From assembly GCA_019637585.1 (NCBI GenBank), contig JAHBVL010000003.1:62001-126000 (forward strand): 64,000 nt of DNA. Direction: 5' to 3'. Both the position numbers and the translations under genes were made by a program. The notes beneath the pieces were generated by a model, which was not told the origin of the DNA, ran no database searches, and saw only the letters and a program-made list of their open reading frames with translations. The DNA is from Thermomicrobiales bacterium (GTDB lineage Bacteria > Chloroflexota > Chloroflexia > Thermomicrobiales > UBA6265). Of the stretch, positions 31,942 through 44,372 are shown in pieces; positions within the stretch are counted from its first letter, which is position 1, and each line of letters opens with the position of its first letter.

Positions 31942-33195
31942 ATGCAACCAGCTCAACGTGTCGAGACTCGACAGTCGCCCAACTCCCGTCGTCGCGCCTT
32001 CAGCACGCGCAAACGGCGAGCCGGCTGGGCCGTGCTGGCAATGTTGTCGATCGTCCTTCTTGTGGGCGGCATCTACGGTTGGCAGGTGATCTCGGCGCTC
32101 GTCCATCTGGAGCAGGCGGCGGTGGTGCCCCTTCCCCCGTCGACCGTTTCCACCACGCAAAGTGGCCAGCCCGTCGTGTCGCTTCCTTCCACAGCTGCGT
32201 TGATGGGCGATTCCGAACCTGACTTTGGCGCCGACTACACCGATCAGGCGTCGGCGGAGGCTTCTCCCGTTGCTGAATCGACGCCAGCCGGCGATGCGCC
32301 GGCCAACGAGCATCTCTCCCGGCTGGAAGTCGCCCAGACACTGGTCGAAGCCAGCATGGACAACGGCGACCCCGGCAAATCGAGCATCTGGGAGGGACGT
32401 GATTCTCTGCTGATCATGGTCCTGGGGGTCGACCGCCGCCCCGACGGCGGCGACCAGAATGCCGACGTGATCATCATTGCCCGGCTAGACCTCATCGACA
32501 AAACACTGACTGGAGTCAGCATCCCGCGGGATCTCCTGGTGGAGATTCCTGGTGAAGGTGAGGGCAAAATCAACGGCGCCTACAACGCAGGGGTTCTCAA
32601 CAATCCGGACGATCCCGCGGCCGGCGTGGCCAAAGTCCGCGACACGCTGGAATCCCTCTTTGGATTGCGGATCGACGGCTACGTCCTGGTCGACTTTTCA
32701 GGTTTCGAGAGCATCGTCGATGCCCTTGGCGGTATCGACGTGGTGGTCCCCTACGAGATCGTCGACACAAAGTACCCCACCGAGGACTATGGCGAGCAAA
32801 CCATCACCTTCGCCGCTGGTCCGCAGCACATGGATGGCGATCAGGCGCTGAAGTACGTCCGAACGCGCCACGCCGACAGCGACGATGCTCGCCGCCAGCG
32901 CCAGATCGACGTGATCGGCGCGATTCTGAAACAGGGCCGCTCGCTCTCCTCGATCACCCGGGCGGACGATCTCATCGTCTCAGCGGCCGAAACCATTCAG
33001 ACCAGCTTCACACTCGAAGAACAGCTGACGCTGGCCAGACTGGCGATGCAGATGTCGCCGGACAACGTCGCCATCACCACACTCGCCGAACCCCTCCTCC
33101 AGGCGGATTGGACCGACGATGGGGCATGGGTCTACACCGCGGACCCGCAGGAGCTCTTCGACTTCGTCCAGGCGCATCTCTACCCTCAGTCCTGA
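31942..33195 (+). CDS. LytR-CpsA-Psr (LCP) family cell-envelope transferase
   Basis: This 417-residue LCP protein attaches teichoic-acid-like or other glycopolymers from a polyprenyl-phosphate carrier to the cell wall. A single N-terminal membrane anchor lies at about residues 28-50 after a basic cytoplasmic tail, followed by an Ala/Ser/Pro-rich linker. The LCP core has GVDRRPDGGDQNADVI, SIPRDLLVEIPG, GKINGAYNAG, GGIDVVVP and the Arg-rich YVRTRHADSDDARRQRQ that binds the pyrophosphate. Its presence implies a wall polymer linked to the envelope. The 3' end overlaps rnz by 10 nt, tail to tail. Confidence 0.92.
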   Translation: MQPAQRVETRQSPNSRRRAFSTRKRRAGWAVLAMLSIVLLVGGIYGWQVISALVHLEQAAVVPLPPSTVSTTQSGQPVVSLPSTAALMGDSEPDFGADYTDQASAEASPVAESTPAGDAPANEHLSRLEVAQTLVEASMDNGDPGKSSIWEGRDSLLIMVLGVDRRPDGGDQNADVIIIARLDLIDKTLTGVSIPRDLLVEIPGEGEGKINGAYNAGVLNNPDDPAAGVAKVRDTLESLFGLRIDGYVLVDFSGFESIVDALGGIDVVVPYEIVDTKYPTEDYGEQTITFAAGPQHMDGDQALKYVRTRHADSDDARRQRQIDVIGAILKQGRSLSSITRADDLIVSAAETIQTSFTLEEQLTLARLAMQMSPDNVAITTLAEPLLQADWTDDGAWVYTADPQELFDFVQAHLYPQS

Positions 33196-34103
33196 TCGGA
33201 CGGAAACGCCAGCGACGCCTCCATACCCGAATATCCGATGGTGGTGGTGGGAAAGATGGCTGTGGCGTTGTGCAGCCATTCGTGGGGCTCATTGACGGCC
33301 GGACTGAAATGCGTGAGCCAGAGCGCTCCCGCCTGAGCGTCAGCGGCAAGCGTTGCGGCCTCCGCGAAGGTCATATGCTTCTTGTCGATCGCTTTGTGCT
33401 GATCGGCTGAGTCCCCATAGGTCCCTTCGCAAACCAGCAAGTCGACGCCACGCAGAAAACCGGGCAGATTGGGGACCGGTCTGGTGTCGGTCACGAAACC
33501 GATGCTCAGCCCCTTTCGTTCCGGTCCGAGAAACCTGCCGGCCGGAATCCGCCGGCCGTCGATCTCAACATCGGTTCCCTTCTGAAGTGCGCTCCAGAAC
33601 CGCTGAGGAATTCCCGCCTCCGCCGCCTCGTCCGCGAGAAACCGGCGACCTCGAGGCATGTCGATTCGATAGCAGAGCAGGGGCAGCGCATGGTCGCCCC
33701 GGATCACCGAACCTTCGGCTCCGCCGGGAAGGGCGAAGCGGACACCATCATCGATCTCCCGGATTCGCAGCTCGAATCCCAGCACCGGAGCGATTTCCCG
33801 CAACGCCTGCACGACATGCACCGTTCCCGGCGGTCCAAAGAGGGTGACCGGTTCCTGCCGCCCGGCATTGGCGATCGCGTGAAGCAGTCCGGGAATGCCA
33901 GCGACATGGTCGGCATGGAGATGGGAGAGGCAGATCGTACCCACCCGCCGAAAGCCCCAGCCGTAGAGTTGCCATGGAATCTGCGTTCCCTCGCCACAGT
34001 CGAACAGCACCAGATCGCCCTCGATGCGCATCAGCAGCGACGAAAGCCACCGGTTCGGCATTGGCATCATGCCACCCGTTCCGAGGAGCAAGAGATCGAT
34101 CAT
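33186..34103 (-). CDS. rnz: Ribonuclease Z (tRNA 3' endonuclease)
   Basis: This 305-residue metallo-beta-lactamase-fold enzyme is of the RNase Z/ElaC type, which trims tRNA 3' trailers. Landmarks are LLLGTGGMMPMPNR at the N-terminus, LFDCGEGTQ, the zinc motif HLHADH, the PxKxF-free GPPGTVHV and LTHFSPAV with the last zinc ligands. A substrate-arm region lies near residues 165-200. The ATG at 34103 is followed closely upstream by an ATAGTT repeat that separates it from the glycosyltransferase gene. It is convergent with the LCP gene. Confidence 0.93.
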   Translation of the reverse strand: MIDLLLLGTGGMMPMPNRWLSSLLMRIEGDLVLFDCGEGTQIPWQLYGWGFRRVGTICLSHLHADHVAGIPGLLHAIANAGRQEPVTLFGPPGTVHVVQALREIAPVLGFELRIREIDDGVRFALPGGAEGSVIRGDHALPLLCYRIDMPRGRRFLADEAAEAGIPQRFWSALQKGTDVEIDGRRIPAGRFLGPERKGLSIGFVTDTRPVPNLPGFLRGVDLLVCEGTYGDSADQHKAIDKKHMTFAEAATLAADAQAGALWLTHFSPAVNEPHEWLHNATAIFPTTTIGYSGMEASLAFPSDQD

Positions 34104-34120
34104 GGCGCTATTGGTGCATC

Positions 34121-34254
34121 GTGCATAGTTGATAGTTCATAGTTCATAGTTGATGGTGCATAGTAGATGGTTGGTGGTTGATCGAAGAGAGCAACCGGAC
34201 AAGGCGCAGGAAATCTATCAACTATCAACCATGAACTATGCACTATGAACTATC
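34121..34254. repeat. ATAGTT-type inverted repeat element (copy 2)
   Basis: Units such as GTGCATAGTTGATAGTTCAT (34121-34170) are mirrored by CTATCAACTATCAACCATGA and following units (34214-34254), around a 43 nt loop. The right arm contains the last codons and stop of the glycosyltransferase gene. The layout is the same as at 18174-18302. Confidence 0.85.
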
Positions 34255-34958
34255 CTCAACTTCCACACCACCACCACCGCCTCGAACACGATCTTCCGCG
34301 ACAGCTTCGACTTCCCGGCCACGCGGTCGACGAATCGAATCGGAATTTCCCGGACGCGTAGCCCTTTCTGGTGAATATAGAACGTTGTCTCGATCTGGAA
34401 GACGTAGCCATCCGACTGAATCTCGCTGCGCGGCAGCGCTTCCAGCGCCGCCCGGCGGTAGAGTTTGAACCCACCGGTCAGATCGGAAATGGGCACACCG
34501 AGCACCAGGCGGGCGTAGTGCCCGCCGATCCAGCTCAGGATTTTGCGGCTGCGCGGCCATCCCTCGGTCGATCCACCTTCGACGTAGCGGGAACCGAGCA
34601 CCAGGTCGGCATCGTGGCTTTCCGCCAGGAGTCGAGGCAAGTCGTCTGGATCGTGGGAGAAGTCGGCATCCATCGTCGCGACATGCGTATAGTCACGCGC
34701 CAGCGCCCAGTCAAACCCCGCCAGGTAGGCCCGGCCGATCCCCTGCTTGTCTGGACGGTGCAGCACCTGCACGCGATCTGGATGCTCGCTGGCAGCGCGA
34801 TCGGCCAGCGTTCCGGTTCCATCAGGTGATGAATCGTCGACGATGAGCACCGAGAACTCCGGTCCCGCACCGAGCACGGCATCGATCAGCGACAGAACGT
34901 TCGCCGCTTCGTTGTAGGTGGGAACGATCACCAGTACGCGAACTGGCGAACGCGCCAC
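34236..34958 (-). CDS. Polyprenol-phosphate mannosyltransferase-like GT2 (Dpm1-type)
   Basis: This 240-residue GT-A-fold family 2 glycosyltransferase is of the dolichol/polyprenol-phosphate mannose synthase type, which transfers a hexose from a nucleotide sugar to a lipid phosphate at the membrane face. VPTYNEAANV and VDDSSPDGT lie at the N-terminus, with the DxD metal site in MDADFSHDP. SRYVEGGSTEGWPRSRKILSWIGG and the C-terminal GKSKLSR are Dpm1 signatures. No C-terminal membrane domain is present. The GTG start at 34958 lacks a strong ribosome site. The last residues (KLRIVHSA) are encoded by the ATAGTT repeat, so its C-terminus has been altered by the element. Confidence 0.9.
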   Translation of the reverse strand: MARSPVRVLVIVPTYNEAANVLSLIDAVLGAGPEFSVLIVDDSSPDGTGTLADRAASEHPDRVQVLHRPDKQGIGRAYLAGFDWALARDYTHVATMDADFSHDPDDLPRLLAESHDADLVLGSRYVEGGSTEGWPRSRKILSWIGGHYARLVLGVPISDLTGGFKLYRRAALEALPRSEIQSDGYVFQIETTFYIHQKGLRVREIPIRFVDRVAGKSKLSRKIVFEAVVVVWKLRIVHSA

Positions 34959-34994
34959 CGCCGGTGCTCTGGTGTCGGTCCTGCTGGATATCGC

Positions 34995-35381
34995 TCAGAC
35001 CTGTTCTTCCGGCGGGCGCCGCGAGAGATGAAACGCCACCTGGGCGAGGAGCGCATCGATATCGAAGGGTTTGGCCAGCGCCGCATCGGCGTGGGCCAGC
35101 GCTTCCGACTGACTGCGGATCGTGCGTCCGGCCGACATCGCCACGATCGGAATCTCGGCGGTTTCCGGATCGGCCTTCAGACGGCGTATCGCGGTGGAAC
35201 CATCGACAGCCGGCAGCATGATGTCCATCAGGATCAAATCGGGACTCCAGTCGCGCGCCAGCATCAACCCCTGGGCGCCGTCCCGGGCGATGGCCACGGT
35301 GTACCCCTCACCCGACAGAACAGCTTCGATCAGGTCAGCCACGCTCGGCTCGTCGTCGACCACAAGAATTCGGGGTGGCAT
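34995..35381 (-). CDS. Single-domain response regulator (receiver only)
   Basis: This 128-residue CheY-like receiver has no output domain. The acid pair is in VVDDEP, the phospho-acceptor Asp53 in LILMDIMLP, the Thr/Ser switch position in VAMSAG and the lysine in ALAKPF. GGAAGAAG precedes the ATG. No kinase is adjacent; the two orphan-like kinases at 16105 and 24342 are possible but unproven partners. It lies 36 nt upstream of the glycosyltransferase and downstream of murA on the same strand. Confidence 0.92.
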   Translation of the reverse strand: MPPRILVVDDEPSVADLIEAVLSGEGYTVAIARDGAQGLMLARDWSPDLILMDIMLPAVDGSTAIRRLKADPETAEIPIVAMSAGRTIRSQSEALAHADAALAKPFDIDALLAQVAFHLSRRPPEEQV

Positions 35382-35423
35382 CGTTACTTCTTCCAGCTCC
35401 AGATTGGCCCAATCGCCAATGAA

Positions 35424-36779
35424 TCAGGCCGCGACATTCCGCTCCTCGATCTGCGCGCCAAGCGACGACAGCTTTCCGACCAGATCCTCATAACCGCGCG
35501 CCAGGTGGTGGATGTTGTGCACCCGGGTCTCGCCCTCGGCAATCAAACCCGCCAGCACCATCCCCGCCCCCGCTCGGATGTCGATCGCTTTCACATCGGT
35601 TCCGATGAGGGGTGTTGGACCGACAATCCGCGCTTCGTTGCCGAGGCGTTGGGCATTCAGCCGTTCCACAGAGGCGTTCGCACCCAACAGCGTGAGTTGT
35701 TCGACATAGCGGAGGCGGTCTTCGAACACCCGCTCCTTGATCCGCGACACACCCTGCGCCTGGGTCAGGAGCACGGCGAACGCCGCCTGCAGATCGGTGG
35801 GGAAACCGGGATAGGGCAGCGTCTGCACCTCCACGGCCCTCAGCTCGCTCCCCGGCCGCACCATCATCGAGTCGCCGCGCGTCCAGACTTCGGCGCCGGC
35901 TTCCTCGAGTTTGGCCCGAACCGGCAGCATATCCGCTTCGACAACGCGATCGAGGGTGACTTCGCCACCCGTGATCACCGCGGCGATGGCGTAGGTGCCG
36001 GCCTCGAGACGATCGGGAAGAATGACTTCCGAAACGCCATTCAGACGGTCGACCCCATCGACAGTGATCACCGGCGACCCGAGCCCCTTGATCCTGGCGC
36101 CCATGCGCATCAGCATGGAGCCGAGCGCGACGATTTCCGGTTCGCAGGAGGCATTGATGATCGTCGACCGCCCCTCGGCCAGCGTCGCGGCCATGAGCAG
36201 GTTCTCCGTGCCGGTGTGGCTGGGGTAGTCCATGAAGATACTGGAGCCCCGCAGTCGCGATGTTTCGACTGCGGCGCTGATCACCGAATCGGAGACGTCG
36301 ACGCGCGACCGCATCTGCCGGAACCCGCGAACGTCGACATCGACCGGCCGCACGCCCAGCTGGCATCCCCCCGGCGTCGACGCCCGCATCGAGCCCATTC
36401 GGGCCAGGAGCGGACCAGCAACCAAAAACGACGCTCGCATGCGCTCGACCAAATGGGGAGGGGCGTCGGTGGTCGCGATGTGAGCGGCCCGCACCCGCAC
36501 CTGGCCACCAGCCGGATCGAACTCCGCTTCGGCGCCAAGGGCCTGCAGAAGCTCGACCATGGTCCGGATGTCGCTGAGATCGGGCACATTGGTCAGGATG
36601 ACGTCGTCACGAGTCAGCAGCGTGGCGGCCAGAATCGGCAACGCGGCGTTTTTCGACCCGCTGATCGTCACGTTGCCGCGAAGCGGCACGCCTCCCTGGA
36701 TAGCCAATACCCGATCGGCGCTATCTGGCGCTCCGGCGAAAGCCGCCGGCGGAGAAGGAACGAGCTGCGGAAGCGTCAT
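35424..36779 (-). CDS. murA: UDP-N-acetylglucosamine 1-carboxyvinyltransferase
   Basis: MurA transfers enolpyruvate from PEP to UDP-GlcNAc, the first committed step of peptidoglycan synthesis. The N-terminal GNVTISGSKNAALP binds the nucleotide sugar. The flexible active-site loop reads STPGGCQLGVRPVD, and its Cys139 is the residue alkylated by fosfomycin, so the enzyme should be of the fosfomycin-sensitive type. GTENLLMAATLAEG and PTDLQAAF are typical. At 451 residues it has an N-terminal extension of about 25 compared with most MurA proteins (about 420). The start at 36779 has GGAAAG 7 nt upstream; ATG 36812 is possible. Confidence 0.95.
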   Translation of the reverse strand: MTLPQLVPSPPAAFAGAPDSADRVLAIQGGVPLRGNVTISGSKNAALPILAATLLTRDDVILTNVPDLSDIRTMVELLQALGAEAEFDPAGGQVRVRAAHIATTDAPPHLVERMRASFLVAGPLLARMGSMRASTPGGCQLGVRPVDVDVRGFRQMRSRVDVSDSVISAAVETSRLRGSSIFMDYPSHTGTENLLMAATLAEGRSTIINASCEPEIVALGSMLMRMGARIKGLGSPVITVDGVDRLNGVSEVILPDRLEAGTYAIAAVITGGEVTLDRVVEADMLPVRAKLEEAGAEVWTRGDSMMVRPGSELRAVEVQTLPYPGFPTDLQAAFAVLLTQAQGVSRIKERVFEDRLRYVEQLTLLGANASVERLNAQRLGNEARIVGPTPLIGTDVKAIDIRAGAGMVLAGLIAEGETRVHNIHHLARGYEDLVGKLSSLGAQIEERNVAA

Positions 36780-37044
36780 CGAGGATCTTTCCAACCTGGA
36801 ATGCTGAAACATGCATGGGCCGACCCGCCATCGCGGAATCGACTGCTGAGACTATATCCGAAACTGGCCCCGCCAAACGACGAATTCGCCCCTCACCCGT
36901 CCACCGATCCGCAATTGCTCTAACCGATCGCCTGCGGCGGAGCATGCCTCCACATCCTGCGCGGGTGGTCATATCCCGCTGATGGGAACGCACCTTGCTA
37001 GACTTGCCCACAGGTGGGTGGACGATCTGAAAGGAGCTCGCATC

Positions 37045-37827
37045 ATGGCGCCACGTTCAGCTTCAGACAACGACGCACGACTCTCTCGCCGCCTGGCTCT
37101 GGCGCTTATTGCCGGTATGGGCGGCGCCCTGGGCATCTCGCGACTGATCAGCGCAGACGATGACGACAATAGCGGCCATGGCAACGATCATGACGACGAT
37201 ACCGACACGCCCGATACGCCAGATGACGAGGGCAAGTTGGCGCCGTTGGGCACAGTTCCACCCGGATCGTTCGAGGTCAGAATTGTCGACGACGATGCCG
37301 ACGCCTTCCGTCCCGGCACGGTCTCCGTCATGCCCGGGCAGCCCGTCACCTTCGTCAATCTCGATGACGACCCCCACACCGCAACCGGAGCGAGTTTCGA
37401 CACCGGCATCATGCAACCCGGAGAACAAGCGACGGTCACCTTCGACCGTCCGGGCGTTCATCCATTCGCCTGTCAGATTCATCCGGTCATGACCGGGGTC
37501 GTCGAAGTGCTGGGCACGGTTGGACCGACGATTGGCACGCCGGTCGCCTCCCCTGTCGCGTCTCCTGCTGCAGTGGGGGCATCGTTCGAAGTCACGATCG
37601 CCGACTTCAGCTTCGACCCCGCCGAGATCACCGTCCCAGCCGGGTCCGTCGTCACCTGGGTCAACAGCGGCGCGGCGCCGCACACCGCGTCAGCCTCGGA
37701 TCAGACATTTGACACTGGCGTGATCGATCCGGGCACGGAGGCAAGCCACACATTCGCGGAAACGGGAGCGTTCTCCTACTTCTGCGCGTTCCACCCGAGC
37801 ATGACCGGGACCGTGACGGTGACCTGA
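37045..37827 (+). CDS. Exported protein with two cupredoxin (plastocyanin-like) domains
   Basis: This 260-residue protein has a Tat-type N-terminus (LSRRLALALIAGMGGALG), an Asp/His-rich linker (about residues 36-62), and two type I copper domains. Domain 1 ligands are His in DDPHT, then Cys, His and Met in ACQIHPVM. Domain 2 repeats this with AAPHT and FCAFHPSM. Both sets are complete, so each domain can hold copper. A Pro/Ala/Ser/Val spacer joins them. The start is set by GAAAGGAG before ATG 37045. A role in periplasmic or surface electron transfer is inferred; the DDDxxHGxDxDDD linker might also bind metal. Confidence 0.88.
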   Translation: MAPRSASDNDARLSRRLALALIAGMGGALGISRLISADDDDNSGHGNDHDDDTDTPDTPDDEGKLAPLGTVPPGSFEVRIVDDDADAFRPGTVSVMPGQPVTFVNLDDDPHTATGASFDTGIMQPGEQATVTFDRPGVHPFACQIHPVMTGVVEVLGTVGPTIGTPVASPVASPAAVGASFEVTIADFSFDPAEITVPAGSVVTWVNSGAAPHTASASDQTFDTGVIDPGTEASHTFAETGAFSYFCAFHPSMTGTVTVT

Positions 37828-37971
37828 TCTCGATTGTTCAAAAGGCGCGAAGAGGACGCTCGTGCCACCTGAGGCAGCGTGACCGCGACGCCGTGAACGG
37901 CTCCGCTCACGGCGCCATGCCCCTGGCGGGTCTCTCACGGACCACAGATGGGGCGCGCACTCTCTTCACCT

Positions 37972-38151
37972 GTAGCCGCAGACCCCCGTGTCTGCTTCGT
38001 ATGGGGAAACGACTATCGGCGATGACCGCGGATGCCAATTCCGGCCATCTCCCTCACAGTCCGCAGACACGGGGGTCTGCAGCTACAAGTGATCGGCAAG
38101 GGGGCCAGAATGAACGCCGCTTCCCAAGATTCGGCAGGAGTCTGCAACTAC
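37972..38151. repeat. GCAGAC-type inverted repeat element (copy 2) plus a decayed half-site
   Basis: TGTAGCCGCAGACCCCCGTG then TCTGC (37972-37996) is inverted as GCAGACACGGGGGTCTGCAG then CTACA (38063-38087). A decayed half-site GGCAGGAGTCTGCAACTAC lies at 38133-38151. This element fills most of the 382 nt between the cupredoxin gene and the convergent end of atpC; nothing else is seen there. Confidence 0.85.
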
Positions 38152-38209
38152 TGGGGGAAGAGGAGATGCCAATGAGGCGCCGTATTCGCCTCTGGCTTCG
38201 GACTTCGGA

Positions 38210-38647
38210 CTAAGTTCCTGGTAGCTCCGAGCGGCGTCCGCTGCGGCGGCGTTCCGCGGTGCGCAGGCGGATGTTGGCCCGTCGCAGCGACGCCTGAGCG
38301 GCCGCGAGATCCTCGGTGGCGCCCCGCTTCGAGATTTCGTCCTCGGCGCGTTTTCGCGCGTCTTCGGCGCGAGAGGCATCGATTTCCTCGACCCGCTCGG
38401 CAGCGTCGGCCAGGATGATCACCTTGTCCGGCGTCACTTCCATGAAGCCGCCGAAGACGACCATCGCGTACTCCTGGCCACTCTTCTTGACCCGGAGTTC
38501 GCCACCGGCGAGGGTGGTGATCAGGGGTGCGTGATTCGGCAGAATGCCCAGCGTGCCGGAAGCGCCCGGCGCGATCACCATATCGACCTCATCGTCGGTA
38601 AAGACGATGCGCTCGCCGGTAACCACTTCGACGGTGAGCTTTGCCAT
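38210..38647 (-). CDS. atpC: F1Fo ATP synthase epsilon subunit
   Basis: This 145-residue epsilon subunit forms part of the central stalk and can inhibit ATP hydrolysis. The N-terminal beta-sandwich shows LTVEVVTGERIVF and GTLGILPNHAPLIT, and the C-terminal two-helix domain covers about residues 88-135. It is the last gene of the operon, 78 nt after atpD, with AAGGGG before the ATG. The C-terminal ten residues (RRRSGRRSELPGT) are basic and variable, near repeat DNA. Confidence 0.95.
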   Translation of the reverse strand: MAKLTVEVVTGERIVFTDDEVDMVIAPGASGTLGILPNHAPLITTLAGGELRVKKSGQEYAMVVFGGFMEVTPDKVIILADAAERVEEIDASRAEDARKRAEDEISKRGATEDLAAAQASLRRANIRLRTAERRRSGRRSELPGT

Positions 38648-38725
38648 GGAACTTGCCCCTTATGGTCGGACGTATCAGTGGGGAACGAGGGGGATTTCGC
38701 ATCACCCCTCGCCCCATTCGACGAT

Positions 38726-41049
<2,324 letters not shown>

Positions 41050-41108
41050 CCTTGCCTCCTCATCTGCTCAGCCCGCCGAACCGGCGAGCCGGGCAGGATG
41101 ATCGCTGT

Positions 41109-42650
<1,542 letters not shown>

Positions 42651-42746
42651 TCAATCACCGTCCTCCCGGGCTGTTCGGCCGGGTGCAAGAGACGCTTCCT
42701 CCGCGGCTGGGACCGAACACTGATCTGAACTCATCTGAACACTGTG

Positions 42747-43280
42747 CTAGTTGGCCGCCGCCAGTCGCTCGTGCAACCGGCGAAGACTGTTCGCCACACT
42801 TCCATCGATCAGGTTGTCGCCAACGCGCACAACCACACCGCCGATCAGGGCGGGATCGACATTGGTCTCCAACACAACCTCTTTGCCAAAGAGCTCGCTG
42901 AGCTGATCCCGGACCTGCTTCTCACCGGCCGTGTCCAGCGCGACAGCGGTGGTCACATTGGCCACCAGCACGCCGCTCCGCTCCAGAACCGCGGCCCGGT
43001 AGGCCTGGACCATATCGGAGATGATCGGCAGTCGCCGGCGGCGAACCAGCATCTGACCGAGGCGCCGCGCCTCCGGCTGCGCATCAGCCAGCGCTTTGTC
43101 GATCAGCGCCAGCTTGTCGGCTTCGCTTGTCTTTGGACTTGCCAGAAATTCCGCTAGCTCGGCATCCGCAGCCAGCGCTTCCAGAATGGCCAGATCATCA
43201 TTCCAGCGTTCGATCGCTCCCTGCTCGCTGGCAAGTTCGAACACTGCCTGTGCGTATCGTTTTGCTGCCCCACTGGCCAC
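42747..43280 (-). CDS. atpH: F1Fo ATP synthase delta subunit (OSCP)
   Basis: This 177-residue peripheral-stalk cap joins subunit b to the alpha3beta3 head. N-terminal AKRYAQAVFELA and the C-terminal block GGVVVRVGDNLIDGSVANSLRRLHERL are diagnostic of OSCP/delta. The start is GTG at 43280 with AAGGGG upstream. Confidence 0.96.
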   Translation of the reverse strand: MASGAAKRYAQAVFELASEQGAIERWNDDLAILEALAADAELAEFLASPKTSEADKLALIDKALADAQPEARRLGQMLVRRRRLPIISDMVQAYRAAVLERSGVLVANVTTAVALDTAGEKQVRDQLSELFGKEVVLETNVDPALIGGVVVRVGDNLIDGSVANSLRRLHERLAAAN

Positions 43281-43325
43281 GCTGTTGTTCCCCTTCTGAA
43301 AGCTTCTTAGGCGATCAAACGATTC

Positions 43326-43844
43326 TTACGACTTGTCCGCGGCGCCACCCTGGCCCGCGATTGCTTCGCTGAGAGTCGCCTCGATCAATGAAGCCTGTGT
43401 GGCTGGATCGAGCTCCTTGCGAACGATTTTCGATGCGACGAGGACGGCCAGATCGGCGGCTTCTTTCCGCAGCTCCTGGCGAGCCTGCTCAGTTTCCGCC
43501 CGAATGGCGGCCTGAGCGCGAGCCATATACTCGTCCGACTGCTTGCCCGCTTCCTCCCGAGCTCGCTCGACCAGGGCATCCCCCGATTCGCGCGACTGGG
43601 CCAGAATCGACTGCGCCTCACGGCGAGCCTCGGCGAGCACTTCCTCGTTGCGTGCAGCCGTTGCTTCCAGCTGCGACTGCATTCTGGAAGCCGCCTCCAT
43701 CCCTTCCCGAACCTTCTCCTGGCGCTCGTCGAGAATCTTGACGATCGGACCAGAGGCGTAACGCCACAGAAGGAACAGAAACGCCAGGAAGGCGATGATC
43801 TGCACGAGCAGTTTTGTTAAGTCAACCCCAAAGGATTCCAACAT
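43326..43844 (-). CDS. atpF: F1Fo ATP synthase subunit b
   Basis: This 172-residue stator subunit has one N-terminal membrane helix (residues 8-28, including FLAFLFLLWRYASGPI) and a long right-handed coiled coil rich in Ala, Glu, Arg and Gln (about 35-150). AGGAG lies 9 nt before the ATG. Only one b-type gene is present, so the stator is likely a homodimer. Confidence 0.95.
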   Translation of the reverse strand: MLESFGVDLTKLLVQIIAFLAFLFLLWRYASGPIVKILDERQEKVREGMEAASRMQSQLEATAARNEEVLAEARREAQSILAQSRESGDALVERAREEAGKQSDEYMARAQAAIRAETEQARQELRKEAADLAVLVASKIVRKELDPATQASLIEATLSEAIAGQGGAADKS

Positions 43845-43974
43845 TGTTATGCGCTCCTGGCCGGGCCCGACATGCTGCCCCGTCCATACGTGGAATGCCG
43901 CCGCCTGGCCTCCGTCGCCTCAGGCAGGTTGCCCCGGTCTGCGAACCAGCGTCCGCGCCCGGGGATCGAACCCA

Positions 43975-44217
43975 CTAGACGAACAGAATAATGATCGCGA
44001 TAACGAATGCGTAGATGGCGACAGCTTCGGCGAGCGCCGCACCGATGATCATGGTCGAGCGAATGTCGCCGGCTGCTTCAGGATTGCGACCGAGCGCCTG
44101 CATGGCGCCATTGACTGCCCAACCGAGACCGAGTCCTGGACCAAGTGCCCCAATGCCGATCGCGAGGGCGCCGCCGATGTAGCGAACTGCATCTGGATCT
44201 GTAATTCCACCGAACAC
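43975..44217 (-). CDS. atpE: F1Fo ATP synthase subunit c
   Basis: This 80-residue c-ring proteolipid has two membrane helices joined by the polar loop RNPEAAG. The ion-binding Glu is in ALAEAVAIY of helix 2. Helix 1 lacks the Gln, and helix 2 the Ser/Thr, of sodium-binding c subunits, so proton coupling is expected. The start is GTG 44217, with AGAGGAGGAAG directly upstream; the longer ATG frame from 44280 adds a basic, non-conserved leader and is rejected. Confidence 0.96.
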   Translation of the reverse strand: MFGGITDPDAVRYIGGALAIGIGALGPGLGLGWAVNGAMQALGRNPEAAGDIRSTMIIGAALAEAVAIYAFVIAIIILFV

Positions 44218-44372
44218 GAGCTTCCTCCTCTGTCCCGGACGGCAACCGCTTTTCCGTCCGCTTGTGTGAGAAGCCGGCACTCGCCGGCCTTCTGACCATA
44301 GTTCTTGGCCCCGGTGTCCAGCCGCCGGCTCAGACGAACCGGCTCGTTGAAGCCCCGGGCATGCTTCCCTGA

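Noticed and set aside
36340-36380. Fosfomycin-resistant MurA with Asp at the active-site loop
   Set aside because: The loop reads GGCQLG, so the catalytic Cys is present.
43975-44217. Sodium-coupled c ring
   Set aside because: Helix 1 lacks the conserved Gln and helix 2 has Glu-Ala instead of Glu-Ser/Thr, so proton coupling is expected.
44218-44280. A longer ATP synthase subunit c starting at 44280
   Set aside because: The added 21 residues are basic and atypical, and the strong AGAGGAGGAAG site lies just before GTG 44217.
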